A DNA stretch of 64,000 nt from Alphaproteobacteria bacterium (lineage in GTDB: Bacteria; Pseudomonadota; Alphaproteobacteria; Reyranellales; Reyranellaceae): positions 326,001 to 390,000 of the forward strand of contig JAHBYP010000004.1 of assembly GCA_019635875.1 (NCBI GenBank), written 5' to 3'. The notes beneath the pieces are model-generated. The model worked only from the letters and a program-made list of their open reading frames with translations, was not told the DNA's origin and ran no database searches. Shown here piece by piece: positions 29,031 through 38,487 of this stretch. The translations under genes and the position numbers were made by a program. Positions within the stretch are counted from its first letter, which is position 1. The number at the start of each line of letters is the position of its first letter.

Positions 29031-29059
29031 ACGCCCGCTCCCCTTGGGGCGGGCGTTTT
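29031..29059 (+). terminator. Hairpin with T-run between binding protein and permease
   Basis: ACGCCCG (29031-29037) pairs with CGGGCGT (29050-29056), with an inner CCCC/GGGG stem, followed by four T (29056-29059). In a binding-protein/permease operon this likely acts as a partial terminator. Confidence 0.65.
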
Positions 29060-29136
29060 GCTATCCAAAGGGTAAGGGAAGCGCTGCGGCTCGATCGGCT
29101 GAAGACCGGCGGCCGCATCCGGGGACGGGTGGTTTC

Positions 29137-31191
29137 ATGGCGAACGTGAACGCGGCTGCCGACGTGCGCGAAGTCGGCGCGGTCGATGTCGAGGAACTGG
29201 AGCATTCCGGCGGCCGCCGCGAGCACCGCCCGTGGGAGCAGGTGCTGTTCTTCTGGCTGTGCGCCGCCTTCACCGGCTTCCATCTGTGGATCCTGGTCGG
29301 CCCCGTGGTGCTCAAGCAGCTCGACGCGCTGCTGGGCATCGGCGACTTCCTCTACAAGGCGATCGCACCCAACATCGACCAGGAGCTGTTCCGCGCCATA
29401 CACCTCGCGTGGGGCGCCACCCTGGGCTTCGGTTTCTTCACCATCGCGAAGGGGCGCGGCCGCGACGGCACGCCCTGGTACGACTGGCTGTTCATGCTCG
29501 GCGCGATCGCCTGTGCCGTCTACATGTGGCAGAACCTCGACGAGCTGCAGATGAACCAGGGGGCGGTCTACGACCTGCCCGATCTCGTCTACAGCCTGGT
29601 CGGCCTTGTCGTCGTCTTCGAGTTCACGCGGCGGACCGCCGGCAATGCGCTGACCATCATCGCCGGGATCTTCATGCTCTACGCGATGTTCGGGCACGTC
29701 TTCCCGGAGTCCTGGGCGCTCTACCACAACAAGTCGCTCAGGGATCTGTGGTTCGGCTTTCCCTACATCTTCAGCAATCTCGGCGTGTTCGGCCCCACTC
29801 TCGAGGTGTCGTCGACCTTCATCATCATGTTTACCGCGTTCGCCGCGTTCCTGACGCGCTCGCGCGCCGGCGAGTATTTCAACGACCTGTCGGTGGCCCT
29901 GGTCGGCTGGGCGCGCGGTGGCCCGGCGAAGGTCGCCGTGCTGTCGGGCGTGATGTTCGGATCGGTCAGCGGCTCGTCGGTGGCCAACGTCGTGGCTTCG
30001 GGAGCGGTCACCATCCCGATGATGCGCCGGGTCGGATACGACCGTGCCTCCGCGGGCGCGATCGAGGCCACGTCGTCGACCGGCGGCCAGATCACGCCGC
30101 CGGTGCTGGGCGCCGCGGCCTTCCTGATGGCCGAGGCGACGGGCATCAAGTATGCCGAGATCGCCGCTGCGGCGATCATTCCCTGCCTGCTGTTCTACGT
30201 CGCCTGCTATGCGCATTGCGATCTGCACGCGGCCAAGCACGGCCTGCGCGGCATCCCCCGCGCCGAGCTGCCGCCGCTTGGTCCGCTGCTGATGCGGCTC
30301 TACATGATCGCGCCCATCGCGGTGCTGATCGGCGCCTTCGTCAGCGGCTACTCCGCCTTCCTCGCCGCCGGCCTCGGCATGGGGCTGTGCATCCTGGTGA
30401 GCTGGCTCAACGGCATCGCGCGTCTGCCGAACGGCAGGCTGGGCTGGCGGCGCGGCGACGACGTGATGGGCGGCAAGGCGATCGTCCAGGCGCTGGAGAT
30501 CGGCGCCAAGGACAGCATCCAGCTCGTCGCTGTCTGTGCCGCCGCCGGCGTCATCGTCGGCGTCATCGCGCTCACCGGCATCGGCGGCCGCTTCGCGCAG
30601 ATCATGCAGGCCATCGCTGGCCAGAACCAGCTGCTGGCGATGTTCTTCACCATGATCATCGTGGTGATCCTCGGCATGGGCATGCCGACCACGGCCGCCT
30701 ACGCCATCGCCGCCGCCGTGGTCGCGCCCGGCCTGCAGCAGGTCGGCGTGCCCAAGCTGGTCGCCCACATGTTCATCTTCTACTTCGCGGTGCTGTCGGC
30801 GATCACGCCCCCGGTCGCGGTCGCCTCATTCGCCGCCGCCGGCATGGCCAGAGCCGATCCCTGGCGAACGTCGTGGATCGCCGTGAAGATGGGCCTGGCA
30901 ACCTTCATAGTGCCGTTCATGTTCTTCTACAGCCCGGTGCTGCTGGGGCAGGGCAGCTTCATGGAAATCGCACACGTCACGGTCACCGCCATGATCGGCG
31001 TCTGGCTGCTGGCCTGCGCCACCGAGGGCTGGTTCACGGAACGGCTGGCGATGTTCCCGCGAGTCCTGTCCGGCATCGCGGCACTTGCCCTCATCACGCC
31101 CGGTGCGATCACCGACCTGGTCGGTATCGCTCTCGCAGTTGCGGCATGGGGCACGCAGCGCTTCTACTTTCGCTCGCGGATGACCACCTAG
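29137..31191 (+). CDS. TRAP transporter permease, fused DctQ-DctM type (TAXI system)
   Basis: 684 aa from the ATG at 29137. A soluble acidic N-terminus (about 40 residues), a four-helix small-subunit part (VLFFWLCAAFTGFHLWILVG onward) and a large-subunit part with about 12 helices. The TRAP large-subunit signature can be seen in VLSGVMFGSVSGSSVANVVASG and in TSSTGGQITPPVLGAAAFLMAEATG, then GMGMPTTAAYAIAAAVVAPGL. Sodium-coupled secondary uptake with the TAXI binding protein upstream. Both genes interrupt the usual ftsB-pdhA junction and are probably a later insertion. Confidence 0.92.
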   Translation: MANVNAAADVREVGAVDVEELEHSGGRREHRPWEQVLFFWLCAAFTGFHLWILVGPVVLKQLDALLGIGDFLYKAIAPNIDQELFRAIHLAWGATLGFGFFTIAKGRGRDGTPWYDWLFMLGAIACAVYMWQNLDELQMNQGAVYDLPDLVYSLVGLVVVFEFTRRTAGNALTIIAGIFMLYAMFGHVFPESWALYHNKSLRDLWFGFPYIFSNLGVFGPTLEVSSTFIIMFTAFAAFLTRSRAGEYFNDLSVALVGWARGGPAKVAVLSGVMFGSVSGSSVANVVASGAVTIPMMRRVGYDRASAGAIEATSSTGGQITPPVLGAAAFLMAEATGIKYAEIAAAAIIPCLLFYVACYAHCDLHAAKHGLRGIPRAELPPLGPLLMRLYMIAPIAVLIGAFVSGYSAFLAAGLGMGLCILVSWLNGIARLPNGRLGWRRGDDVMGGKAIVQALEIGAKDSIQLVAVCAAAGVIVGVIALTGIGGRFAQIMQAIAGQNQLLAMFFTMIIVVILGMGMPTTAAYAIAAAVVAPGLQQVGVPKLVAHMFIFYFAVLSAITPPVAVASFAAAGMARADPWRTSWIAVKMGLATFIVPFMFFYSPVLLGQGSFMEIAHVTVTAMIGVWLLACATEGWFTERLAMFPRVLSGIAALALITPGAITDLVGIALAVAAWGTQRFYFRSRMTT

Positions 31192-31364
31192 GGCGGGTCA
31201 GCAAGAAAGTTTCGGACGCCGCGCGATGTTTTGCAACAATCCGCGCGCCGCGCCGCGGCGGAATGTTGGACAAGAGTTTTTCCTAGGCAGATCAAAGTCT
31301 CTTCATCACAGTCGGTTATGAAGCCGGGGACAAGAGCGCAGCGTTCGTGTCGGGAGGACAGCCG

Positions 31365-32423
31365 ATGGCCAAAGCAGCCGCCGCCAAGTCGAAACCGTCC
31401 GCATCGGTCGAGTCGCCAAGCAGGACCGGCGACAACAGCATCGCTCCCGAGCAGCTCCGGCAATTCTACCGAGACATGCTGCTGATCCGGCGTTTCGAGG
31501 AACGCGCCGGACAGCTCTACGGCATGGGTCTCATCGGCGGATTCTGCCATCTCTACATTGGCCAGGAAGCCGTCGTCGTCGGCATGCAGGCGACCATCGA
31601 CAGCACCAAGGACGCCGTGCTGACCAGCTATCGCGATCACGGTCACATGCTTGCCTGCGGCATGGATCCGCGCGGCGTGATGGCCGAGCTCACCGGCCGC
31701 GAGGGCGGCTATTCGCGCGGCAAGGGCGGCTCGATGCACATGTTCTCGAAGGAGCGCAATTTTTACGGCGGCCACGGCATCGTCGGTGCGCAGGTGCCGA
31801 TCGGCACCGGCCTGGCCTTCGCGCGCAAGTACCGCGGCGAGAACAGCGTGTCGCTGACCTACTACGGCGACGGCAGCGCCAACCAGGGCCAGGTCTACGA
31901 AGCGATGAACATGGCGGCGTTGTGGAAGCTGCCCGTCGTCTACGTCATCGAGAACAACAAGTACGGCATGGGCACCTCCGTCGAGCGCGCGTCCGCCGTC
32001 GTCGACCTCTACAAGCACGGCGAATCGTTCGGCATTCCCGGCGAGCAGGTCGACGGAATGGACGTGATCGCGGTCAAGGCCGCCGGCGAGCGCGCGGTCG
32101 AGCATGCACGCTCGGGCAAGGGACCTTACGTGCTGGAGATGCTGACCTACCGCTACCGCGGCCACTCCATGAGCGATCCGGGCAAGTATCGCACCAAGGA
32201 AGAGGTCGAGAAGATGCGTGGCGAGCGCGACCCGATCGAGCGTCTGAAGAAGCGCATGACCGACGCCAGGGCGATGGACGAGGCGGCGCTGAAGGCGCTC
32301 GACGCCGAGGTGCGCCGCATCGTCGCCGACGCCGCCGAGTATGCGACCACGAGTCCGGAGCCCGATCCCAAGGAGCTGTGGACCGACGTGCTGGTGGAAA
32401 GCAAGCCACCGCAAGCCACCTGA
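31365..32423 (+). CDS. pdhA: Pyruvate dehydrogenase E1 component, alpha subunit
   Basis: 352 aa from the ATG at 31365, behind GGGAGGA. Thiamine diphosphate site [21 protein letters not shown] with GDG at residues 168-170 and Asn197-Asn198 (ENNKYGMGT), plus [15 protein letters not shown] and [15 protein letters not shown] (phosphorylation-loop region in homologues). Oxidative decarboxylation of pyruvate with PdhB. The N-terminus is Ala/Lys/Ser rich and probably disordered. The 173-bp upstream region holds the operon promoter, not identifiable with confidence. Confidence 0.97.
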   Translation: MAKAAAAKSKPSASVESPSRTGDNSIAPEQLRQFYRDMLLIRRFEERAGQLYGMGLIGGFCHLYIGQEAVVVGMQATIDSTKDAVLTSYRDHGHMLACGMDPRGVMAELTGREGGYSRGKGGSMHMFSKERNFYGGHGIVGAQVPIGTGLAFARKYRGENSVSLTYYGDGSANQGQVYEAMNMAALWKLPVVYVIENNKYGMGTSVERASAVVDLYKHGESFGIPGEQVDGMDVIAVKAAGERAVEHARSGKGPYVLEMLTYRYRGHSMSDPGKYRTKEEVEKMRGERDPIERLKKRMTDARAMDEAALKALDAEVRRIVADAAEYATTSPEPDPKELWTDVLVESKPPQAT

Positions 32424-32452
32424 CACGCATCGATCGGAACGGATTCTCAGTC

Positions 32453-33841
32453 ATGGCCATCAACGTCCTGATGCCGGCGCTGTCGCCGACGATGACCGAA
32501 GGCAAGCTCGCCAAGTGGCACGTCAAGGAAGGCGACAAGGTCACCGCCGGCATGGTGATCTGCGAGATCGAGACCGACAAGGCGACCATGGAGGTCGAGG
32601 CGGTCGATGAAGGCACCGTCGGCAAGATCCTGATCACCGAGGGCACCGAGAACGTCGCCGTCAACACGCCGATCATGGTGCTGACCGAGGAAGGCGAGAG
32701 CGCCGACGCGGCTCCGGCACCCGCGCCGGCTGCGGCGCCGAAGGCGGAAGCCGCGCCGCAGGACGAGAAGCAGGCGCCCCTCACCAAGCCGGCAGCACCT
32801 GCAGTCGCAAGCGCGCCGCCTGCGGCGAGGCCGGCGCCCGAGCCCGAGTGGGGAGGCGCCACCAAGAAGCTCTCGGTGCGCGAGGCCCTGCGCGACGCCA
32901 TGGCCGAGGAGATGCGCGCCGACGAGAACGTCTTTCTGATGGGCGAGGAGGTCGCGCAGTACCAGGGCGCCTACAAGGTCAGCCAGGGCCTGCTCGACGA
33001 GTTCGGCGCCCGGCGAGTTATCGACACGCCGATCACCGAGCACGGCTTTGCCGGGCTCGGGGTCGGCGCCGCCTTCGGTGGGCTCAAACCCATTGTCGAG
33101 TTCATGACGTTCAACTTCGCCATGCAGGCGATTGACCAGATCATCAACTCGGCAGCCAAGACTCTCTACATGTCGGGCGGCCAGATGGGCTGCCCGATCG
33201 TTTTCCGGGGTCCCAACGGCGCCGCCTCGCGCGTCGCCGCGCAGCACTCGCAGTGCTACGCCAGCTGGTACGCGCACGTCCCGGGGCTGAAAGTGGTGGC
33301 GCCGTGGAGCGCCGCCGACGCCAAGGGCCTGCTGAAGGCGGCGATCCGCGATCCCAACCCGATCATCTTCCTCGAGAACGAGATCCTTTACGGTCAGAGC
33401 TTCGATGTGCCCGATACCAGCGACTTCGTGCTGCCGATCGGCCGCGCCAAGATCGAGCGGCCGGGCAAGCACGTTACCATCACCGCCTTCTCGATCATGG
33501 TCGGCAAGGCGCTGCAGGCGGCCGATGAGCTGGCCAAGGAAGGCATCGAGGCCGAGGTGATCAACCTGCGCTCGCTGCGTCCGTTCGACACCGAGACCAT
33601 CGTCGAGTCGGTGAAGCGCACCAACCGGCTGGTGTCGGTCGAGGAGGGCTGGCCCTTCGCCGGCATCGGCTCGGAGATCGCCGCCCTGGCGATGGACCAC
33701 GCCTTCGACTGGCTCGACGCGCCGGTCAAGCGCGTCGCCGGGCTCGACATTCCGCTGCCCTATGCGGCGAATCTCGAGAAGATGGCGCTGCCGCAGCCCC
33801 AGGACATCGTCGCCGCCGCCAAGGCGGTCTGCTACCGCTGA
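32453..33841 (+). CDS. pdhB: Pyruvate dehydrogenase E1 component, beta subunit, with N-terminal lipoyl domain
   Basis: 462 aa. Residues 1-80 are a lipoyl domain with the lipoylated Lys43 in [14 protein letters not shown] Pro/Ala-rich linker (about 81-130) leads to the E1-beta domain ([51 protein letters not shown]). A lipoyl domain on E1-beta is a known alphaproteobacterial trait. The lipoyl domain is almost identical to that of PdhC downstream, so duplication or conversion between the two genes is likely. 29 bp after pdhA. Confidence 0.97.
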   Translation: MAINVLMPALSPTMTEGKLAKWHVKEGDKVTAGMVICEIETDKATMEVEAVDEGTVGKILITEGTENVAVNTPIMVLTEEGESADAAPAPAPAAAPKAEAAPQDEKQAPLTKPAAPAVASAPPAARPAPEPEWGGATKKLSVREALRDAMAEEMRADENVFLMGEEVAQYQGAYKVSQGLLDEFGARRVIDTPITEHGFAGLGVGAAFGGLKPIVEFMTFNFAMQAIDQIINSAAKTLYMSGGQMGCPIVFRGPNGAASRVAAQHSQCYASWYAHVPGLKVVAPWSAADAKGLLKAAIRDPNPIIFLENEILYGQSFDVPDTSDFVLPIGRAKIERPGKHVTITAFSIMVGKALQAADELAKEGIEAEVINLRSLRPFDTETIVESVKRTNRLVSVEEGWPFAGIGSEIAALAMDHAFDWLDAPVKRVAGLDIPLPYAANLEKMALPQPQDIVAAAKAVCYR

Positions 33842-33853
33842 CGGGGACGAGCC

Positions 33854-35152
33854 ATGGCGATCAACATCCTCATGCCGGCGCTGTCGCCGACCATGACCGA
33901 AGGCAAGCTGGCCAAGTGGCATGTCAAGGAAGGCGACAAGGTCACATCAGGCAATGTCATCTGCGAGATCGAGACCGACAAGGCGACCATGGAGGTCGAG
34001 GCGGTCGACGAGGGCATCATCGGCAAGATCGTGGTGCCGGAGGGCACCGAGGGCGTCGCCGTCAACGCCGTGATCGCGATCCTGGTCGAGGAAGGCGAGG
34101 AAGTGCCGGCCGGTGATGCCAAGCCGGCTGCTTCCGCGCCTAAACCCGCAGCGTCACCCGCGCCCGCCGCAGCGCCTGCATCAGCGCCTCAAGGTTCGGC
34201 GCCTCCTCAACCAGCCACTGCAGCACCGGCTCCAGCGAATACATTGGAAGGTGGGCGCGTGTTCGCCTCTCCTCTGGCCAAGCGCCTTGCGGCGGAGGCG
34301 GGGCTCGATCTGTCGAAGATCAGTGGCTCGGGCCCGCACGGCCGGATCGTGAAGGAAGACGTTGAGCACGCCGCCAAGGCGGGCACGGCCAAGCCGGCTG
34401 CGGCGCCCCAGCCCGCTGCCGCGAAAGGTCCGGCCCAGCCGCAATTCGTGGTACCGGGCGAGGCAACGACCAAGATTCCGCACACCTCGATCCGCAAGGT
34501 CATCGCGCGCCGCATGAGCGAGTCCAAGCAGACGGTGCCGCATTTCTACCTGACGGTGGATTACGAGATCGATGCGCTGCTCGAGGCACGCAAGGCGCTC
34601 AACGCGCTGGCCGAGAAGAGCAAGGGTGCCAAGGTCTCGGTCAACGACATGGTGATCAAGGCCTGCGCCATGGCGCTGCGCGACCATCCCGACGTCAACG
34701 CCTCGTGGAGCGAGGAGGCGATGATCCAGTACAACACCGTCGACATCGCCGTGGCGGTGGCGACGGATCGCGGCCTGGTGACGCCGATCGTGCGCAACGC
34801 CGACCTCAAGGGTCTGGGCCGCATCGCCGCCGACATGAAGGACCTCGCGTCCCGTGCGCGCGAGGGCAAGCTGAAGCTCGACGAGTTCCAGGGCGGCGGC
34901 TTCACCATCTCCAACCTCGGCATGTACGGCATCAAGGATTTCCTGGCGATCATCAACCCGCCGCAGGCCGCGATTCTCGCGGTCGGCGCCGGCGAGGAGC
35001 GCGTGGTCGTGCGCGACGGCCAGATGGTGATCCGCAACATCATGAGCTGCTCGCTGTCGGTCGATCACCGCGTCGTCGACGGCGCGCTGGGCTCGGTCTT
35101 CCTGCAGACGCTGCGCTCGTACATCGAGCAGCCTGCGACGATGCTGCTGTGA
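33854..35152 (+). CDS. pdhC: Dihydrolipoamide acetyltransferase (E2 of pyruvate dehydrogenase)
   Basis: 432 aa. One lipoyl domain (residues 1-80, Lys43 in [13 protein letters not shown]), a Pro/Ala linker, a peripheral-subunit-binding domain near 140-175 (FASPLAKRLAAEAGLDLSKI, GRIVKEDV), a second Pro/Ala linker, and the acetyltransferase domain (IPHTSIRKVIARRMSESKQT to the end) with the catalytic His in CSLSVDHRVVDGA. Core of the PDH complex; transfers acetyl to CoA. 12 bp after pdhB. Confidence 0.97.
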   Translation: MAINILMPALSPTMTEGKLAKWHVKEGDKVTSGNVICEIETDKATMEVEAVDEGIIGKIVVPEGTEGVAVNAVIAILVEEGEEVPAGDAKPAASAPKPAASPAPAAAPASAPQGSAPPQPATAAPAPANTLEGGRVFASPLAKRLAAEAGLDLSKISGSGPHGRIVKEDVEHAAKAGTAKPAAAPQPAAAKGPAQPQFVVPGEATTKIPHTSIRKVIARRMSESKQTVPHFYLTVDYEIDALLEARKALNALAEKSKGAKVSVNDMVIKACAMALRDHPDVNASWSEEAMIQYNTVDIAVAVATDRGLVTPIVRNADLKGLGRIAADMKDLASRAREGKLKLDEFQGGGFTISNLGMYGIKDFLAIINPPQAAILAVGAGEERVVVRDGQMVIRNIMSCSLSVDHRVVDGALGSVFLQTLRSYIEQPATMLL

Positions 35153-35163
35153 GGAGCTGAGCC

Positions 35164-35529
35164 ATGGCCGAGGGTGTGCGCATCTGCCTCGCCGACAAGC
35201 TGGCGAGCTTCAGCGACAAGTGGCAGCCGAAGATCGTCGAAACGATCGACGACTACGAGATCAAGGTGGTGAAGGTCGACGGTGATTTTGTCTGGCACGA
35301 GCATGCCGATGCCGACGAGTTGTTCATCGTCATCAAGGGCCGGCTCCGCATGGATTTCCGCGACCGGCAAGTGACGCTCGGGCCGGGCGAGCTGATCGTC
35401 GTGCCGCGCGGCACCGAGCACAAGCCGTATGCCGAGGACTGCGAGATGATCCTGCTCGAGCGTCGCGGCGTGCCCAATACCGGCGACGGGCCTGCCAACG
35501 ATCGCACGGCCCAGCCGATGAGGATCTGA
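35164..35529 (+). CDS. Small cupin protein embedded in the PDH operon
   Basis: 121 aa, single cupin barrel: motif 1 in FVWHEHADADELFIVIKGRLRM (HxH...E), motif 2 in PGELIVVPRGTEHKPYAED (His). Sits 11 bp after pdhC and 1 bp before lpdA, so it is translated from the same message as E2 and E3. Such metal-binding cupins have many roles. The place suggests a PDH-linked function (metal, redox or 2-oxoacid sensing), but nothing in the sequence proves it. Confidence 0.85.
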   Translation: MAEGVRICLADKLASFSDKWQPKIVETIDDYEIKVVKVDGDFVWHEHADADELFIVIKGRLRMDFRDRQVTLGPGELIVVPRGTEHKPYAEDCEMILLERRGVPNTGDGPANDRTAQPMRI

Positions 35530-35530
35530 C

Positions 35531-36943
35531 ATGGCCGATACCAGCTTCGACCTCATCGTCATCGGCAGCGGACCGGGCGGCTACGTCACCGCGATCCGCG
35601 CCGCGCAGCTCGGCATGAAGACGGCGATCGTCGAGCGCGAGCTGCTCGGCGGCATCTGCCTGAACTGGGGCTGCATCCCGACCAAGGCGCTGCTGCGCTC
35701 GGCCGAGGTCTATCATCTGATGAAGCACGCCGATGCCTATGGGCTGTCGGCCAGCGGCGTGGCGTTCGACGCCAGGAAGGTCGTCGAGCGCAGCCGCAAG
35801 GTCGCGGGCCAGCTCAACAGCGGCGTGACCTTCCTGATGAAGAAGCACAAGATCGCGGTCTTCTTCGGCAGCGGCAAGCTCGACGGCGTCGCTGGCGGGC
35901 TGCGCAAGGTCGCGGTCGCCGGCAAGGACGGCAAGGCCACCGCGCTCACAGCCAGGAACGTCATTCTCGCCACCGGCGCGCGGGCGCGCGAGCTGCCGGG
36001 CATGGAGGCCGACGGCAAGCTGGTGTGGACGTATCGCGAAGCGATGGTGCCGCCTTCGATCCCCAAGTCGCTGCTGGTGATCGGCTCGGGCGCGATCGGC
36101 ATCGAGTTCGCCAGCTTCTATCGCACCTTCGGCGCCGAGGTGACGGTGGTGGAGGTGATGGACCGTGTGCTGCCGGTCGAGGACGCCGACATCTCGGCCT
36201 TCGCCAGAAAGGCGTTCGAGAAGCAGGGCATGAAGATCATGACCAGCGCCACGGTGAAGGCGCTGAAGAAGGGCGCGAGCAACGTCACGGCGACGATCGA
36301 GGCCGGCGGCAAGACGCAGGACATCACCGTCGAGCGCGTGATCTCCGCCGTCGGCATCGTCGGCAACGTCGAGACGCTCGGGCTGGAAGGCACCAAGGTG
36401 AAGGTCGATCGCACGCATGTCGTGGTCGACGGTTGGGGCGCTACCGGCGAGCCTAATGTCTATGCCATCGGTGATCTCACCGGTCCACCCTGGCTGGCGC
36501 ACAAGGCGAGCCACGAGGGCGTCACCTGCGTCGAGAAGATCGCCGGCGTGAAGGGCGTTCATCCCTTCGAGACCAAGAACATCCCGGGCTGCACCTATTG
36601 CCATCCGCAGGTCGCCAGCGTCGGCCTGACCGAGGCGGCGGCCAAGGCGGCGGGGCACCGGGTGAAGGTCGGTCGCTTCCCCTTCATCGGCAACGGCAAG
36701 GCGATCGCGTTGGGCGAGGCCGAGGGGCTGGTGAAGACGGTGTTCGACGCCAAGACCGGCGAGCTCCTGGGCGCGCACATGGTGGGCGCCGAGGTCACCG
36801 AGCTGATCCAGGGCTACACCATTGCGCGTACGCTCGAGTCGACCGAGGCCGAGCTGATGCATACGGTGTTCCCGCATCCGACAATCTCCGAGACGATGCA
36901 CGAGGCCGTGCTCGACGCCTACGGGCGGGTGCTGCACGTCTGA
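35531..36943 (+). CDS. lpdA: Dihydrolipoamide dehydrogenase (E3)
   Basis: 470 aa. FAD-binding IVIGSGPGGYVTAIRAAQLG, redox disulfide Cys43/Cys48 in GGICLNWGCIPTKALL, NAD site LLVIGSGAIGIEFASFY, second FAD site NVYAIGDLTGPPWLAHKA, and the His-Glu dyad in HTVFPHPTISETMHEAV. Reoxidises lipoyl groups on E2 (and possibly on the E1-beta lipoyl domain), reducing NAD. Follows the cupin by 1 bp. Confidence 0.97.
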   Translation: MADTSFDLIVIGSGPGGYVTAIRAAQLGMKTAIVERELLGGICLNWGCIPTKALLRSAEVYHLMKHADAYGLSASGVAFDARKVVERSRKVAGQLNSGVTFLMKKHKIAVFFGSGKLDGVAGGLRKVAVAGKDGKATALTARNVILATGARARELPGMEADGKLVWTYREAMVPPSIPKSLLVIGSGAIGIEFASFYRTFGAEVTVVEVMDRVLPVEDADISAFARKAFEKQGMKIMTSATVKALKKGASNVTATIEAGGKTQDITVERVISAVGIVGNVETLGLEGTKVKVDRTHVVVDGWGATGEPNVYAIGDLTGPPWLAHKASHEGVTCVEKIAGVKGVHPFETKNIPGCTYCHPQVASVGLTEAAAKAAGHRVKVGRFPFIGNGKAIALGEAEGLVKTVFDAKTGELLGAHMVGAEVTELIQGYTIARTLESTEAELMHTVFPHPTISETMHEAVLDAYGRVLHV

Positions 36944-36947
36944 GCCG

Positions 36948-37436
36948 ATGCGCAGCGAGCGGGAGATTCTCGAGTTCATCCGCCAGGCGCTGCGGGAGAA
37001 GGACGAGGCGCGGCGGCTCGAGCAGATCCGCCGCCAGGAGGAGAACGAGCAGAAGAAGGTCTTCTACCAGGCCGCACGCGCGGTGCTGACGCATGTCGTC
37101 CTTCCGGGCATGACGAGGGTGCACAACATCAGCGCCCAGGCCGGGCTGCGCGCGGCGATCGGCGACACCGGCGACTTCTACCTGCCCGACCAGCCCGACC
37201 CGACTTTGGTGGCGAAGTTCGCCATGCCGCTGCCGAAGACGGCACCCGAGCTGCCGCTCTGCGTGTCGTTCAAGGCGGTCTTCCCGCACGGCTTCGCGGT
37301 CTACTTCACCGATGTCGACAAGTCGCAGGCCGACGCCAAGGGCACCGTCGAGGAAGTGCCGCTGGAGGACGTCACGCCGGAGATGGTCGAGATCTGCCTG
37401 CTGCGCGTGCTGCGCAACCACCTGCACGAGATGTGA
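36948..37436 (+). CDS. Conserved-looking protein of unknown function
   Basis: 162 aa, 4 bp after lpdA. Residues 1-45 are charged and helical (REILEFIRQALREKDEARRLEQIRRQ-type, broken here for length), likely a coiled coil. A compact mixed region follows with repeated Pro (LPDQPDPTL, FAMPLPKTAPELPLCVSFKAVF) and an aromatic HGFAVYFTDVDKSQ. Ends with a helix rich in Glu/Val/Leu (DVTPEMVEICLLRVLRNHL). No signal peptide or membrane segment. Not recognised; linkage suggests a role with the PDH complex or lipoylation. Confidence 0.8.
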   Translation: MRSEREILEFIRQALREKDEARRLEQIRRQEENEQKKVFYQAARAVLTHVVLPGMTRVHNISAQAGLRAAIGDTGDFYLPDQPDPTLVAKFAMPLPKTAPELPLCVSFKAVFPHGFAVYFTDVDKSQADAKGTVEEVPLEDVTPEMVEICLLRVLRNHLHEM

Positions 37437-37472
37437 CCACCTCCCCTCCGTCCCTGGGATGCCGGGGGTCCC

Positions 37473-38480
37473 ATGGCCAACTTGACGTCGCCCACCGAAC
37501 GCATCACCTGTAGCTGCATGGAACCCACTCTCGACAAGCCCGCCGTCGCGCGTGCCGAGCGACATCCGGAGAAGGCGCACCGGCCGGACAATCCCGTCGC
37601 GCGCAAGCCGGCCTGGATCCGGGTCAAGGCGCCGAACTCGCCGCAATTCGCCGAGACGCGCCGCCTGATGCGCGAATACGGGCTGAGCACGGTGTGCGAG
37701 GAAGCCGCCTGCCCGAATATCGGTGAGTGCTGGAAGCACAAGCACGCCACCTTCATGATCATGGGCGACACCTGCACGCGGGCCTGCGCCTTCTGCAACG
37801 TGCGCACTGGCATGCCCGGCGCGCTCAATCCGCACGAGCCGGTCAACGTCGCCGAGGCCGTCGGCAAGCTCGGCCTGAGCCACGTCGTCATCACCTCGGT
37901 CGATCGCGACGACCTGCCCGACGGCGGGGCGGCGCATTTCGTCCAGGTGATCGAGGCGATTCGCCGCGCCTCGCCCGATACGACGATCGAGATCCTGACG
38001 CCGGACTTCCTGCGCAAGCGCGGCGCGATCGAGGCCGTGGTCGCGGCCAGGCCCGACGTGTTCAACCACAACCTCGAGACCGTACCGCGGCTCTACCCGA
38101 CGATCCGCCCGGGCGCGCGCTACTTCGCCTCGCTGCAGCTGCTGGCCAAGGTCAAGGAGACCGACCCGGCACGCTTCACCAAGTCGGGCCTGATGGTCGG
38201 CCTCGGCGAGACCAAGGGCGAGATCCTGCAGGTGATGGACGATTTGCGCGCCGCCGACGTCGACTTCCTCACCATCGGCCAGTACCTGCAGCCCACCCCC
38301 AAGCACGCCGCGGTCGAGCATTTCTGGACTCCCGAGGAGTTCGCCCAACTCGCCAGCGCGGCGCGGGGCAGGGGCTTCCTGATGGTCTCGGCCTCGCCGC
38401 TGACGCGCTCGAGCTACCACGCCGGCGACGACTTCCAGCGCCTGCGCGCCGCGCGCGAGGCCAGGCTGGCATCCGGCTGA
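37473..38480 (+). CDS. lipA: Lipoyl synthase
   Basis: 335 aa from the ATG at 37473; a start at 37518 (MEPTLDK) is also possible because the first 15 residues are not conserved in the family. Auxiliary cluster Cys75, Cys80, Cys86 ([12 protein letters not shown]) and radical-SAM cluster Cys101, Cys105, Cys108 (CTRACAFC), plus C-terminal TRSSYHAGD with the cluster-ligating Ser. Inserts two sulfurs into octanoyl groups on lipoyl domains, here three per PDH set (E1-beta, E2 and others elsewhere). Placement after lpdA ties cofactor synthesis to its client. Confidence 0.97.
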   Translation: MANLTSPTERITCSCMEPTLDKPAVARAERHPEKAHRPDNPVARKPAWIRVKAPNSPQFAETRRLMREYGLSTVCEEAACPNIGECWKHKHATFMIMGDTCTRACAFCNVRTGMPGALNPHEPVNVAEAVGKLGLSHVVITSVDRDDLPDGGAAHFVQVIEAIRRASPDTTIEILTPDFLRKRGAIEAVVAARPDVFNHNLETVPRLYPTIRPGARYFASLQLLAKVKETDPARFTKSGLMVGLGETKGEILQVMDDLRAADVDFLTIGQYLQPTPKHAAVEHFWTPEEFAQLASAARGRGFLMVSASPLTRSSYHAGDDFQRLRAAREARLASG

Positions 38481-38487
38481 GGCGATC

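Noticed and set aside
28957-30768. 603-aa minus-strand frame
   Set aside because: Antisense shadow of the TRAP permease; no ribosome site or domain.
31272-31303. Imperfect palindrome (AAGAG/CTCTT arms) upstream of pdhA
   Set aside because: Short, mismatched arms; not distinguishable from chance as a regulator site.
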